A DNA stretch of 64,000 nt from Neodontobutis hainanensis (lineage: Eukaryota > Chordata > Actinopteri > Gobiiformes > Odontobutidae), in assembly GCA_024349245.1 (NCBI GenBank), contig JALDNG010000750.1, positions 1 through 64,000 on the forward strand, written 5' to 3'. The stretch's first letter is position 1. Each line of letters starts with the position of its first letter. The translations under genes and the position numbers were made by a program. A model generated the notes under the pieces. That model had not been told where the DNA came from. It did no database searches and worked only from the letters and a program-made list of their open reading frames with translations. Positions 44,470 to 56,760 of the stretch are shown piece after piece.

Positions 44470-46175
44470 TTAATGTTTGCTGATTCAGCTCATTCTACAA
44501 ACTCTCTCTCTGCTTTCACTCTAACTACTCAAAGTGCCATAAGCGATTTAATTGCGAAGTTAAAGTCCACATCCTGCCAACTTGATCCCATACCTTTCGT
44601 TTTGCTTAAGCTGTGTGTCCCTGAGGTTGCACCCTTCATAACACATATGATTAACTGTAGTCTGTCGTCCGGCGTCGTTCCAGCAGATCTAAAAATGGCT
44701 GCAGTGACGCTGATTCTTAAAAAACCAGGCCTAGACCACCTAAACATGGACAATTACAGACCAATATCCAACTTAACATTCATAAGCAAAGTCCTTGAAA
44801 GGGTTGTTGCTTCGCAATTGCGGTCATATTTGGACATAAATGGCCTTTTGAACCTTTTCAGTCTGGTTTTCGTCCAGCACACAGCACTGGGTGGTCAACG
44901 ACATTCTTATGTCCATGGATGCAGGGCTGACAAACATCTTGCTGCTTCTTGATTTAAGCGCTGCTTTTGACACAGTCTGCCATGAATTAATGATTTCTAG
45001 GCTCTCTGACATTGGCATCACTGGCTCTGCACTTTCCTGGCTCATATCCTACATTAGTGACAGAAAGTATTATATCACTATACAAGGGTTTAGATCTGCT
45101 ACTGCTCCACTCACACAGGGTGTCCCTCAAGGTTCGGTTCTTGGCCCACTATTATTTATTATCTACCTATATCCACTCGGCGACATCAAACATGGACTTC
45201 AGTTTCACTGCTATGCAGACGATATTCAAATCTACCTCACCACCAGCTCCAATGCCCCATCTCTGCCCGACTCACTAACAGCTTGTATCAGGGACATTAA
45301 GTATTGGATGTCCCGGAATTTCCTTAAACTGAATGACAAAAACTGAGATATTATTGATTGGTTCTACTGCCACAATCAAAATGATGAACCAGTCTTTTGA
45401 TGTTCATGGAACTCACATCAAGCCTTCACTGATCTATAACCTTGATTCGATTCAAATCTATCTTTTGGCCCTCACATTTCTTCTCTTGTTAAAAACTCTT
45501 TTTCCATCTTCATAACATTGCTCGTCTCAGATCTTCTCTCACCATTGCTGATACTGAAACCTTAATTCACGCATTAATCACTTCACGTCTGGACTATTGC
45601 AATGCCTTATTTCTTGGTCTTCCAAAAACATATCTCTAGATTACAGTATGTTCAAAATTCAGCAGCTAGAGTTCTCACCTCCACTAGGCGCTCTGCTCAC
45701 ATTACTCCTCTGCTTCATGACCTGCACTGGCTCCCTGTAACATCACGTATACACTTTACTCTTTTTCTTACGTTCAAAGCATTAAATGGTCTTGCTCCCA
45801 AATATCTGTCTGACCTACTCTCCTTACCGCCCGTCCGGTCCTTAGATCAGCCGAACTTGGTCTGTTGACCATCCCTCGTTTCCGTCTGTCTACTGTTGGT
45901 GGAAGGTCCTTTAGTATAAACGCTCCTCAATTATGGAATGCACTGCCTCTTACACTGCGAAACATCTCATCTGTGGGTGCATTTAAGTCCCAGTTAAAAA
46001 CATATCTATTCAACAAGCATTTCGGATAATCGCAACTATATGTATTATGTGGTGTGTATATATAGATGTATATGTAAGTGTTTGTTTGTACTGTATTTGT
46101 GAAATGTAAAGCGACCTTGAGCTACGGAAAGGCGCTATATAAATAAAACTTCTTCTTCTTCTTCTTCTTCTTCTT
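44470..46175 (+). mobile_element. L2-like LINE, 5'-truncated
   Basis: Plus-strand frames (44473-44952 and 44891-45346, overlapping with a shift) contain NYRPISNLTFISKVLERV, LLDLSAAFDTV, GVPQGSVLGPLLF and CYADDIQIYL, the fingers-to-palm motifs with the YADD active site. Downstream come SRLDYCNALFLGLP, QLWNALPLTLRN and KTYLF, then AAAGGCGCTATATAAATAAAA and a (CTT)n tail. This is the classical L2/Maui 3' end. It is inserted antisense into the Gmr1-like element at the protease. Confidence 0.9.
46145..46175. repeat. (CTT)n tail of the L2-like LINE
   Basis: About nine CTT units directly after AATAAAA, at the LINE/host junction. Confidence 0.9.
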
Positions 46176-46194
46176 AGAACCAATAGCGGTTTCG

Positions 46195-47070
46195 TTACTC
46201 AGCTGTAAAACCCTTCAAGGATAAAAGACTGAGAGTGTCCCTCAATATTTTCACAGGGATTTTACGACTATGTCCAGACAATGAAACAAAACCATCCATT
46301 ACAAAAGGCTTAAAGTCAGTGTAATCACAGGCTTCAGCAGGCAAATGCGACTCCTTACCCTGACTCACAGTCTTGATCAAAACTACGGGTTTAACGTTCT
46401 TGTTCTTCAGCACTTGACAGTGAGCGATTATATGACCCCTCAGTCTACAATAGAAACAAGTGACAACATTAGCTTCTGTTTCCACATTACCAGACATAAT
46501 TTTCACATGCTCAGAGGGCAGACACGCCTTTTTCTCAATGTCTCTAGCATTACCATTAGCTCGCTCATTTTTTTCAAAACCAAAACCAAATGGGCGTTCC
46601 AAAAAGACAGACTTGTGCGTTAAGACATATTCATCAACCAAAATAGCGGCTTTAGATACATCAGCAACTTAGTTTTTGTTTAAATATGTAGTTACTCTAT
46701 CAGAAAGACTGTTCTTAAATTAAAAACAGACTTAGACCCGAGGACCAACACCAAGCTCTAATTCGAGCATGCAAATCTGTGTCTGTTGCTCCAATTTCTT
46801 TGTCTCCAACATATTAATTTATTGGAGCTCCTTTTCCTTTAAAGCAAGGCGCTCTAATTCAACTTCTAGCTCCTTTAATCTAACTGCTTCATCTGCCGTA
46901 CTACTAGAGTAAGATGTTCTAAGACCTTTAGGTTTGGTGTGTATCAGTGTCAACGCCCCACGCTCTACCAAAGCATTATAAAGTTGAGTCTTTACCGTAG
47001 CTTTCTTTGCTTGCTTTGTGACAACAATGTCATCATGTTCAGCAACTAGCAAGAGATCATCTTTTGACAC
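46195..47070 (-). pseudogene. gag and protease start of Gmr1-like element 2
   Basis: The minus frame 46819-47070 is the gag N-terminus, with an alternating Leu/Glu helix (LKELEVELERLALKEKELQ). The frame 46195-46641 holds the nucleocapsid zinc knuckle CFYCRLRGHIIAHC (exact CX2CX4HX4C) and the protease lead (PFVMDGFVSL...IPVKILRDT), which ends where the LINE begins. A frameshift separates the two halves. Confidence 0.8.
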
Positions 47071-47273
47071 CGATGCAAAACCTCCAAAGTGGGAGCAGAA
47101 ACAAACTCATCCAGATTATACTCCATGTTTAAACCCAGAATCAGGCCAGCCACAAGACAAAAGGCTAACACACAACAAACAAAGCTACTCACAAAAATAC
47201 ACACCTGCCAGTCCAACCTGAATTACTCCATTAACTCACAAGACAGAAAGTCTACTTTAACGGGCCCCCAAAT

Positions 47274-47720
47274 ATGTTACGATCCCGCTAAACAAAAGGG
47301 ACCTGAACATAAAGTCAAACCACACAAAGTGTAAGGCAACACAAATCAACAATTTATTAATTAAACAGAGAGTTTGGGACAAACCAAAAGCCATACACAA
47401 TTAAAGCTCCAACTGTCTATTTAAAATAAGAATCAAGGGAGAACAAAAAGGCAGAGATGGGTCGGCCAAAATGAACAAAAGAGGGCAACAAGCCGAGTCA
47501 GCCGCCATTGGACCGTCGACCCGACTTAACTCCTCTGTCCCTGCCTAACAAATCCTAACCCTTTAAGTAAAACAACAAACCGTTAAAACAGGACCACCTC
47601 GCCCATCACCTAAAAGAACTAACTGAAAACATAAAAGAGGAGCTGAACATCTAAGCTGCCCTGGCATCGACAGCAGCACAACCAGGAGGCGGAGCTTAGG
47701 CGGAAACACGGATTTAATTG
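47274..47720 (-). repeat. Putative 5' LTR and primer site of Gmr1-like element 2
   Basis: On the minus strand the region ends GGATCGTAACA, followed by TATTTGGGGGCCCG, which could be a primer site resembling the tRNA-Pro type (TGGGGGC). TTAATAAATTG provides a poly(A)-like signal upstream. The outer boundary is not defined because the matching 3' LTR is missing. Confidence 0.5.
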
Positions 47721-48290
47721 AGCTGGTTGAAAAAATAACATCTACAATAAATAAAAATCCCATAAATGGAATTTTCATAGACTTGAAGAAAGCCTTCGAC
47801 ACCATTGATCACAAAGTTCTGTTAAGAAAACCTGAAAGATATGGCATCAGGGGCATTGTATAAAGATGGATTGGTGACATTTTATTCTAAATAAAAGAGA
47901 TTATTTTCACCCAACAAACAAGCTGCTCATAAACTCTAACTTACTGAAATGTAATCACTTAGTCAAATTTAAAATAGCAAAAATAATGTTTAAAATAAGA
48001 CAGAACCTGTTTTAGATGAACTCTGCTCCTGACGAACACTGCGTGTTCAGTAAACTCAGATCACAACCAACGTCAAACAGACATGTCTGTCTGTTCAGAA
48101 AGTTAACCTGTGGAATAGTCTAGAACTAAAACACCTATAAATAGCTTCAAGAAATGACTTATAAACAGATCTCACAATTTAAAGTTCTTTGTTCTTTCTT
48201 TAAATATGTTAAAATAATTCTGTGTTAGTTGTTTTGTGTTATATTTGTGAAAAATAAACTAGTAAGCTATGATGCAGGAAGGGGCTTCTT
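47690..48290 (+). mobile_element. LINE reverse transcriptase fragment
   Basis: The plus frame at 47720-47830 reads LIELVEKITSTINKNP, then GIFIDLKKAFDTIDHKVLL (reverse transcriptase palm, first Asp box). A frame break and deletion lead to C-terminal-like text at 47930-48130 and an AATAAA at about 48253. Confidence 0.7.
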
Positions 48291-48329
48291 AGAATGAAGC
48301 ATTTGTAGTTGGTGTAGAACCTAATTTAA

Positions 48330-49040
48330 CCTAATATGCTTGGACTAGAGTAACCAGAGCACCAGTACACAGACTCACGCTCTGGAATGGGCTTGAGTCT
48401 TTTCCCCTCCCTCCATATGTGCACCCTGAACTTAGATGAGCATTGAGCTGGCTCACGATGGCTTACTGACTCTGAAGATTTCCTGGTGGCGTCTCTCACT
48501 CTCCTCAAGCTGCAGCTGGATCTTGATGTACTCAGTGTCACCAGCACCAGGTTCTTGTCATAGTTCTTCTCCAGTGCATCCAGTGTGCCCAACATGGCTG
48601 TTATCTGAAATAAACATTTAAATGATCAAATGGCCATTGCCAATTTAATTGAATCAGACCCTTATTTACTGCGTGACAGCTGGCCGTATACTTACCTCTA
48701 CATGCAAAGACTTGAAGACATTGGTGCAGGTTTGATTGAAAGCTGCAGGTCTTGAATCAAGGCCTCCACTTGTTTAATCTCCATCTTGATCCCCTCTAAG
48801 TCTGCTTCATTGTAGGCATCTGGAAGCTTCTAGTTCTTCAATTTTACCATCTTCACTATCTTGTCTGCATATGATTTTGGTCTAATACTCTTCAAACTGA
48901 AATGTGTCATAAAATACTGCAAAATGCTCATTATACAGGCTTACAAAATATGTGCACACCTTCCCCATTTCAAGCTCCAATCTGTAGGAGATCTCCGCCG
49001 TTTCCTCGACCACCACCAGGTCTTTGATGGGGAAAGGTAG
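48330..49040 (-). pseudogene. Coiled-coil gene fragment (three exons)
   Basis: Minus exons: about 49035-48960 (DLVVVEETAEISYRLELEMGK), 48830-48695 (DLEGIKMEIKQVEALIQDLQLSIK) and 48606-48400 (ITAMLGTLDALEKNYDKNLVL, then in the next phase DTEYIKIQLQLEESERRHQEI). Heptad-like Leu/Glu/Lys patterning predicts a coiled coil. The last exon contains a one-base shift. I do not recognise the protein. Confidence 0.45.
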
Positions 49041-49170
49041 AACTGGGAAGGAATGCATCACAGGTACAACTTCCACTACTTCCTGTCTCATTCCTCCTAG
49101 CCCCCTCACTCCACATGCATACACACTAAGGGCGCATATGGGCACATGAAAATATGAGCACATTAAATTA

Positions 49171-50403
49171 CAGGTGCTGGACATATAATTAGAAAATCAT
49201 CAAAATGTTGATTTATTTCACTAATTCCATTCAAAAGTGAAACTTGTATATTATATTTATTCATTAAACACTTTTCTTTAACCAAGGAAAATCCCAAATT
49301 CAGTATCTCAGAAAATTTAAATATTGTGAAAAGGTTCAATATTGAAGAGCCCTGGTGCCACACTCTAATCAGCTAATAAACTCAAAAAAAGTGAACAAGC
49401 AATAGTGATAACCTGGAGAGGATTGTGACACAAAACCCATTCAAAAACGTGAGGGAGATTCAGAAAGAGTGGACTGCAGCTGGAGTCAGTGCTTCAAGAA
49501 CCACTGCGCACAGACGTATTCAAGACATGGGTTTCAGCTTCGCTTTCCTTGTGTCAAGCCACTCTTGAACAACAGACAGCTTCAGAAGCATCTCGCCTGG
49601 GACTGCTGCTGAGTGGTCCAAAGTTATGTTTTCTGACAAAAGTAAATTTTGCATTTCCTTTGGAAATCAGGGTCCCAGAGTCTGGAGGAAGAGAGGAGAG
49701 ACACACAATCCACGTTGCTTGAAGTCCAGTGTAAAGTTTCCACAGTCAGTGATGCTTTGGAGCCATGTCATCTGCTGGTGTTGGTCCACTGTGTTTTCTG
49801 AGGTACAAGGTCAACGCAGCCATATTCCAGGAGGTTTTAAAGCACTTCATGCTTCTGGCTGCTGACCAACTTTTTGAGATGCAGATTTCTCGGCACCTGC
49901 ACCAAGTGCCAAAGCAACCAGTACCTGGTTTAAGGACCATGGTATCCCTGTTCTAACTTGGCCAGCAAACTCGCCTCACCTTAACCCCAGAGAGAAGGGT
50001 ATTGTGAAAAGGATGAGGCAATATGCAGAAGAGCTGAAGGCCACTATCAGAGCAACCTAAACAGTGCCACAGACTGATCGACTCCATGCCACGCCGCATT
50101 GCTGCAGTAATTCAGGCAAAAAGAGCCCTAACTAAGTATTGAGTGCTATACATGATCATACTTTTCATGTTCATACTTTTCAGTTTGCCAAGATTTCTAA
50201 ACATCTTTCCTTTGTATTGGTCATAAGTAATATTCAAATTTTCTGAATTTGGGATTTTATTATAATCATCAACATTTAAATTAATACACTTTTGAAATAT
50301 ATCAGTCTGTGTGTAATGAATAATATACAAGTTCCACTTTTTAATGGAATTAGTAAAATAAATCAACTTTTAAGGATTTTCTAAATTATATGACCAGCAC
50401 CTG
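49171..50403 (+). mobile_element. Tc1/mariner transposon, defective
   Basis: It is flanked by TA on both sides (49169-49170 and 50404-50405), with termini CAGGTGCTGG and CCAGCACCTG and subterminal inverted text (TTGATTTATTTCACTAATTCC and its complement). The internal plus-strand sequence is readable as Tc1-type transposase: the FGNQGPRVWRKRG region near 49650, VLVHCVF at about 49780 and a closing VLS near 50140. It has many stops and several internal deletions, including the loss of the N-terminal DNA-binding region. Confidence 0.93.
49414..50142 (+). pseudogene. Tc1 transposase pseudogene
   Basis: Broken frames span the catalytic domain. The parts encoding the last acidic residue region near 49975-50010 are shortened by deletions, so no active enzyme can be made. 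Confidence 0.85.
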
Positions 50404-50405
50404 TA

Positions 50406-50934
50406 TAAACTGTGTTATCCCAAAAATAAAGCTTTGAGAAAGAGAAACCACGGAACCAGCGTTTTGCCTCTTTTCTCTTCACACATTAGTTTTGTCCAGT
50501 CTTTTCACTAGAACAAATGTTAAGAGGCAAACGAGGTTAGTTTGGCTAAAAGAGTCAACAGGTTTGTTAAAAGGACTACTGATGGTGCGTTGTTGCACAG
50601 CTTTTGACCGTCTATTGACCCTCTTGGATGGAGTAAAAGTCAGTGCTTGATTCAAGCTTTTTTGGCTAAAATAAAATAAAAACCCACAGTGTTGAGCCCA
50701 GGGCCAGGTTACGGCTTGACCTCCTCGTTCCTAGAAGGAGTTACATGTGAAGAAAATGTAATGTTTTTTTTTTTAAGGAGAACCAGGGGCTGTACCGGGC
50801 CCGTGTAGCCCGGACTGAGAGGCCAGAGGCTGGGGAGAGTAGCAGAGGCGGTGCAGCCTGGTGCTGGAGGTCTTACCTCGGGCCAGGCTCCAGCTCTGAG
50901 TCCTTCATTGGCCCAGGGGCACAAACACAATCAT
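50406..50934. other. Unassigned
   Basis: No supported gene. 50700-50930 is GC-richer with a minus frame that is probably incidental. Confidence 0.35.
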
Positions 50935-51460
50935 TGTTGTGTGCAATAATCTTCAGTCTCGGGCTTCTCGACAAGCCCCATAGACAGATGCAAAGCCAGG
51001 AAAGCCTTCATTTCAGATACACATACAATGTACCGCTTATAAAACCTGGACTGTGGCTTCAGCTGTTTTGAGGATAAAACCCAATGAGCATAACGGTTAG
51101 TCTTTATTTGTAACAAGGTTCCAAAAATTGTGTGTGCCAGTGAGTTCATCAAAAGGCTTTATCCACTCCTGATGAACTTCCAGTCCTCATCTTCAGTGAT
51201 TGGCCCGTAGCTATAATCTCTTCCTCGGCCTCTCCTGGGCCTCCGCCTCTCACCCACATTTCTCTTCTCCCAAACCTGACTCCTCTCCTCTCCGTCCTCC
51301 TGTGTTAGAAACTGAAACAGCAGCACGGCCGGAAAAACCCTCAGCTCCACTGGCACCTTCACTCTGGCTGCTATCCTCACTCTCCCTTATTTCATAACAA
51401 TAACAAGAATAATACAGTTTATTTATATAGCACATTTCAAATGACAAGCATAGACTCAAT
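50935..51460 (-). pseudogene. piggyBac-type transposase N-terminal fragment (PGBD-like)
   Basis: The minus frames carry an Arg-rich, acidic leader (RRPRRGRGRDYSYGP, then EDEDWKF) followed by TNRYAHWVL and EMKAFLALHLSMGLVEKPETEDY. The last motif is characteristic of the start of the piggyBac transposase domain. A stop separates the two frames and the catalytic core is missing. Confidence 0.7.
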
Positions 51461-52540
51461 ATAACTAAGACTTACTTGTCAGAAAGTAAATGTTCCCCTG
51501 GAGTCAGAGTCTGCAGCAGACGGCACAACGGCTTGGCGCTCATGTTCTCGTCTCACAATTTCTACTCTCACCAACGAGAGCTCTCACCGACTGCATTCTC
51601 CCCACCTGCCACAACGTGTCAAAGGCTTATGTACTAAATCTGAAAATTAAAATGAGCTAAACACAACTTATCTTAATTTTACACCTGACCTATTCAAAAA
51701 CACAAAGGTTTTTATTTATTTATTGAAATGCACACCTGTATCTTCAAATGCTTATTATTGTACCCAACTTTTCCTTTACTAAAAAAAGTCTGTTGGATTT
51801 ACATAAAAATATATATGAATAAAATATATGCTGTTTTAAATGTTCTCATAACAAATCTTTAGATCACAATAAGAAATAAAACCTAATCATATGGAATTAG
51901 TATTAGCTCATAAATGTTACAGTTTTGTCACAATATACAAACTCACTCTCTTTGAGACATCAGTAGATTTTTCACTCAACATTACAGCTTGGCTTTAAAA
52001 ATGACGTGTGTTTTTAACATAACATAGAACTTATATTCAAATAAAATAGTTTTTCGGCACTTGCTTCAGGTTTATTTTTTATATTCATACAGTGATGCTT
52101 TTCTTTTCACCACTCCATTAGATTTTCCAACAGCGGCTCTTAATCAAAGCTCACTTAATAAACTCATATTAGTGACTAAAGACACTTGTTTGGGGCTTCA
52201 TTGAAACGCCTTGTAAAATTAGACTTTAGCTTGCTGCTAACAAGTTACTTTGTGAACCACTGGACGAACAGCTGAATATTTCTCTGATAGGTACTTACCT
52301 TGACTTCACCTGACCACTGTCCTGTGGCAACGCTGTGAGATGTTTTGCCAAGACCCTTTAAAGGTAGTGAAATAAAACACATAGAATAAGTCTGCCAAAT
52401 ATTTTCAAGTCTCCCTTATGTAATAAAATATGCACATTGTCTTGTTGCAGGAACAAGTACAACTTACAGCCAATGGGAGCACCACAGACTCTCCTGCTCA
52501 CATTAACAGCATGTCCCAGTGTTGTAGTCGAGTCTCCAGT
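51461..52540. other. Unassigned AT-rich DNA
   Basis: No gene. 51410-51450 (CAGTTTATTTATATAGCACATTTC) resembles the 3' end of fish LINEs on the opposite strand. Confidence 0.4.
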
Positions 52541-52983
52541 TTTCGAGTCCAAGTCACTTTCAAGTCCAAGTCACTTTCAAGTCCTCAGTGTTTGAGTCCA
52601 AGTCCAAGTCCAAGGGTCCAGTGGTTGTGCTGTCGATGTGAAGGACTTGCGAGTCCTTTGTGTTCAAGTCCGAGTCTAAGTCCGAGTCAAGTCTCTAGTC
52701 CTTGTGTCTGAGAATAAACGAGTCCAAGTTTGAGTCAGAGCCATAAAAAAGCAAGTCCAAGTCCAGGACTAGAGTACACAAACAGCACAATGCTAACATT
52801 ATTAAAAGTTATTGTATGAAGTGTAAAACTTTTACCTGATGGCAGATTTTCCAGGTCAAACAACAGCAAATATGGAACATGCCTCAAGACCAGCCGTTTT
52901 GAACAGCCCTGCCCCACTTCTGTATGCAGGCCATTAAAACAAAGTGGCTCTGGAAAGTAAAGAGTAGCCTATTTTATACAATA
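52541..52983. repeat. Repeat X, copy 2, cut by duplication B
   Basis: AAGTCC/GAGTCC tandem tract plus the body shared with 24786-25135. It breaks at TACAATATG, where block B begins. Confidence 0.85.
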
Positions 52984-54590
52984 TGTAATGGCACATTATC
53001 CGTGTAATTATTATTATTTATTTAGGTTATATTAAATTCGTTTTAAATATGTATTGTTTTCCTGTTGCTGTTGTAGCATCCATTAATGAGTTTTCTTTAA
53101 AGTGGGCAACAGGTAACAAAAAAGATAGCCATGTCCCCTGGAACCACATGGTGGCAGCACTTTCACAGCTAAAATAGCGGTGCCACGTTTGAGTTGCAGG
53201 ATGTGATTATAAAGCTTTCTTCCACTTCTTTCCTCGACTGTAACTGTCAAGTATTAACGGTATATATCTGCTACTTCAACACTTTACATACTGCCTGTGT
53301 CATTATAACCAAGTTCACTTTTTAAATATGAATATCCATCACCAGTGTTAGCATACTACAGCGGTGCACGTGCTGGCGTAACCACGCATACAGGTGCCGG
53401 TTGCTAAGAGCATCTCCTAGCAAGTACGTTCTTGCAAAACTTGCAAACTTCTGGCTGTGAGAAAAAGTGCAAATCTTGAGTTTGATTCGACGATTTCTTC
53501 AAAAGGAGACTTTAACTGCGGACATTTCCTACTAAGACTTCTACTGACCACCCACTGACCAGGACTACGAGACCTTTTTGAGAGAAAACGTGAGATTTTA
53601 AAATTTCCATGTTCATGTTATTTCCTATGGGCTTTCCCATTAAATCTGCACAGCAACTAGCGTTATATGAACCAATATATTTGAGCAAAATAGTCTTTTG
53701 TCGATGTTTAAATGATGTTTCACGGTAAATTTTAACTCAGAATATGTGTATTTTTGTTGTGACTTTGTTTGTTCTTAGAGCCTATCAGAAATAATGTAAA
53801 AGTACATTTACACAGACATATTAATGAAAGCAACAAAACGCACAGGAGGCTAACATTTAAATTGAGAGCTGTCTGCAACGTATTTTTGATTAATTTCTAT
53901 ATTATACATTTTGTATTTAACCCAGTACCTAATTCTAGAAAATAAATTTGTTTTATGTTGATTCATTTCCAAATATAATACAATAGGTTTCAAAAAGTAA
54001 TTCAGGAGAATCCTGTGTAAACCAGGAACATGTAGAAGCAGAGTTTGTTGAACATATTTGTTAATGAAAATGTACAGTTATGTTTTTGTGTTAGTTTTGT
54101 AGCTATTATGAAAAAATAAGATCTATTCATAAAGTAAATCTATCCAGATTGTAATGAGGACAAATGATTATTCATAAATAACTCATAACCACTTTATAAC
54201 AACACTGTAACCTTTCTGCACATTAAAGTCCTCTGCTATAATTTTAGTAGTTTAGTGAATAATAATGTCTTTGAACGTGGACATATTCTCCTGGTTTGAT
54301 CTGAGATTGGTCAAAATCACTCTGAGGCTTTATGAGTAAAAGATGGTTTAAGATTAAACAGTGCTGCTTTAAAAGTACTCTCTGTATTGGTACATTGTGC
54401 TAGTGTCCATGAAACTGTAGAAAATGGCACTAGACAAAAGTACATGGTGGACTTGAATCAGTAACAGTTCCATGTTCAGACATGGATTTAAAAAAGACCT
54501 CAGAGCCTCATGGCTTTGCTTTATTTTGATGAATCACACAATGGCATCACATGATGTGAGGATTTTAACAGATGTATTTCTCTCCACAGA

Positions 54591-55968
54591 TCTCTGTTCA
54601 CTGATGGCCCAGCGCTTCTCCTGGACGACGAGGCCCGGGTGTCCCGACGTGCTCCTCCTGCACAGGCTGCCCACACTCACTACGCCCCACACACCCCTGT
54701 TGCCTCTGCACCTGCCTCCTCCACAGGCCCCTTGAACTCTGCCTTTGTGTCTGTCTCTCCTCAGGAGACACTCTTTTCAAGCTCTTGCTCTTTCTCTGAC
54801 TCTGACTCTCGCTCCTCTCGCTCCTCTGGCGTCTTTAAGTCTCGTGCTAGATACCTTAGTTCTACCTCCTCATCCTCCTGCTCCTCCTCTCCTCCCTCTC
54901 ACTCCCTTGCTCTCTCTCGTCCTGCTAAGGTCCGTAAGCTTAGCTCTGGCTCCTTCTCTCGCTGCGCTCGCTCTCTTGCTATCTCTCCTCCTCCTGCTCA
55001 GGTCCCTCAGCTGAGCTTCTCTCTGCTCCCAGACTCCTTTGCTCTGGATGTTTCTGTTTCTCCTTCTGAGGCTCGGAAGGCCCCAGCTGCTCCTCGTGAG
55101 CCCCTGGTGCCTCCTCCCTGTGCTCCCTGCACTAACCCTCTTATCTCCTCTGCTCCCTCCAGGGCACCTCCTCCCCTGCCACACCTCCCAGACCCCAGGA
55201 GCCGGTCCCCTTGTTTCCTGGGCCCAAGCCGGACTGGGTGAAGGAGATGGAAGATTACATGAGGACCGGGCGCTCGAGTGGAAACACTGGAAAAGGTCAG
55301 ATAAACCACAAAGGCCAATTCAAAAGGAGAAGCACTTTTACTCTTTTTAAGAACTGACCGCTTTCAGTGTTTCTTCTGAGTGAAATCGTGCTGGGACTTA
55401 GGTGCAGGACTCAGGGTCATTTCAGGATAAGTATAACACTTGTAAATATTGTATATAGTGTGTTGTGTGAAAAATACAAATGATATGTTCTCCTTAAACA
55501 AATGAAACTATAAAAGGTGAGTATTCAGTACCTGGGGTTGATTAACATGTTTTACACTTTCACTTGCTGTTTTTCTTCTGCTTCTCCAAAAGGTGACAGT
55601 CTAAAGAGACCCAGCAGTAAACTATAGACAAGGAGCTTGTGCAAAAAGAGGAGCGTAAACAAAGGGCAAAAGTAAAGGAGAGGAAAGAAAGTACAAAGTA
55701 AGATGAAAAAGTAACAGAAGTTAAAGTAATCTGACTTTCATGGACAGACAAGAGTAAAGAGTCTAATTCAAGTTAAATAAACTGATTTCTCGCAGGAAGA
55801 GGCCTAAAAGAGATGAAAAGCAAAGGAAAGAGGATAAGTAAGAAGAAAACAAAGAAAAGATATGTATATTGGATTGTTTTGTTCAAATCTCCAGATCTAT
55901 TCTCCTGAGACTAAAGCATGTTTTTTTCTTTTCAGGCTTCTTGGAGAGGATTCCTGAGCACACAAAAG
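54591..55968 (+). CDS. Ser/Arg/Pro-rich low-complexity spliced gene, right copy
   Basis: The acceptor TCTCCACAG precedes the main exon, whose frame (from about 54592, with an internal Met at 54639) is open for about 200 residues: LLLDDEARVSRRAPPAQ, a Ser-rich domain (SDSDSRSSRSS), RPAKVRKLSSGSFSR and a Pro-rich tail. It keeps the phase through AYAPHT-like text that is broken in the left copy by a missing base near 11680. The Lys/Glu-rich pieces at about 55594-55697 and 55796-55863 follow. A nuclear SR-like role is only an inference from composition. Confidence 0.45.
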
Positions 55969-56059
55969 GTAGACACCACATTATTCAGTTTTAATGTACA
56001 TCTGTTTAACAAATGTGTGCATGTGTTTAATAGTTTTACTGTCTTCTCTCTCCTCTCAG

Positions 56060-56760
56060 CATCACTGAGAGGGAGAGAGAAGAAGCTGGACAAGGTCAGG
56101 AAGTCCAGCTCTGTCCTGGGCTGTCCTCTGGACTCAGTGCGGTAAGTGGGTGATCTATGCTGGACCATAAGTCCCACCGCCTGCAGGACGCCCTGTCAGC
56201 TCTGGAGAGCAGCTTCAGTGACAGACTGCTCCACCCTCGGTGTGTGAAGGAGAGATTCTGCAGGGCTTTCCTTCCTGCTGCTGTCAGACTCTACAATGAA
56301 CACTGCTAACACAGAAACTCTTTTCACCAAGCAGTATTTCCACAATCATGTGGAATCTCACCGTGCAATATTTGTAACGTGCAATACCTGTTACACAACC
56401 TGCACTATACACTATTTATTCACATTTGTACTGTGCATAGTTTATTTTGTTTTAGCGTAGCTTTAATCAACTTATGTATAGTCTTTTTAGTTTATTTTGT
56501 TTCAGCATAGTTTAATCTGACATATGTATAGTCTATTTTATGTTTGATTACCTTGTCTTAGAATATTTTTTATTTGAATTTATGTTGTGACCAGGTTGGC
56601 TTTATACTTTTGTGATACACTTTTTTTTGTTTGTTTGGTTTACTCACTCCATTTAGTGTTGGTATCTGGTCTTTGGTTTAATTGGGAGTGTCTTGTAAGC
56701 ACATTTGGGCCGGGCTTGTGTTTCAAGCATGACACAATAATAAAACCTGATCAGAATCAG
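56060..56760 (+). mobile_element. 3' end of Rex1/CR1-like LINE, right copy
   Basis: Same as 13122-13820 (KSSSVLGCPLDSV, FLPAAVRLYN, then an AT-rich tail ending with AATAAAACCTGATCAG). Confidence 0.7.

Larger units (their letters stand above)
40500..47720 (-). mobile_element. Gmr1-like Ty3/gypsy retrotransposon, element 2, with three nested insertions
   Basis: Reading minus: putative LTR (about 47720-47274), gag, protease, integrase, then reverse transcriptase, giving gag-PR-IN-RT order. The element is cut by an L2-like LINE (44470-46175), a Rex1-like LINE (41824-42905) and a hAT-like element (41069-41604). Its host frames resume across each insert. RT is truncated at about 40525, next to the recombinase-like gene. 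Confidence 0.85.

Noticed and set aside
50709..50930. Minus frame downstream of the piggyBac fragment
   Set aside because: No piggyBac catalytic motif; incidental GC-rich frame.
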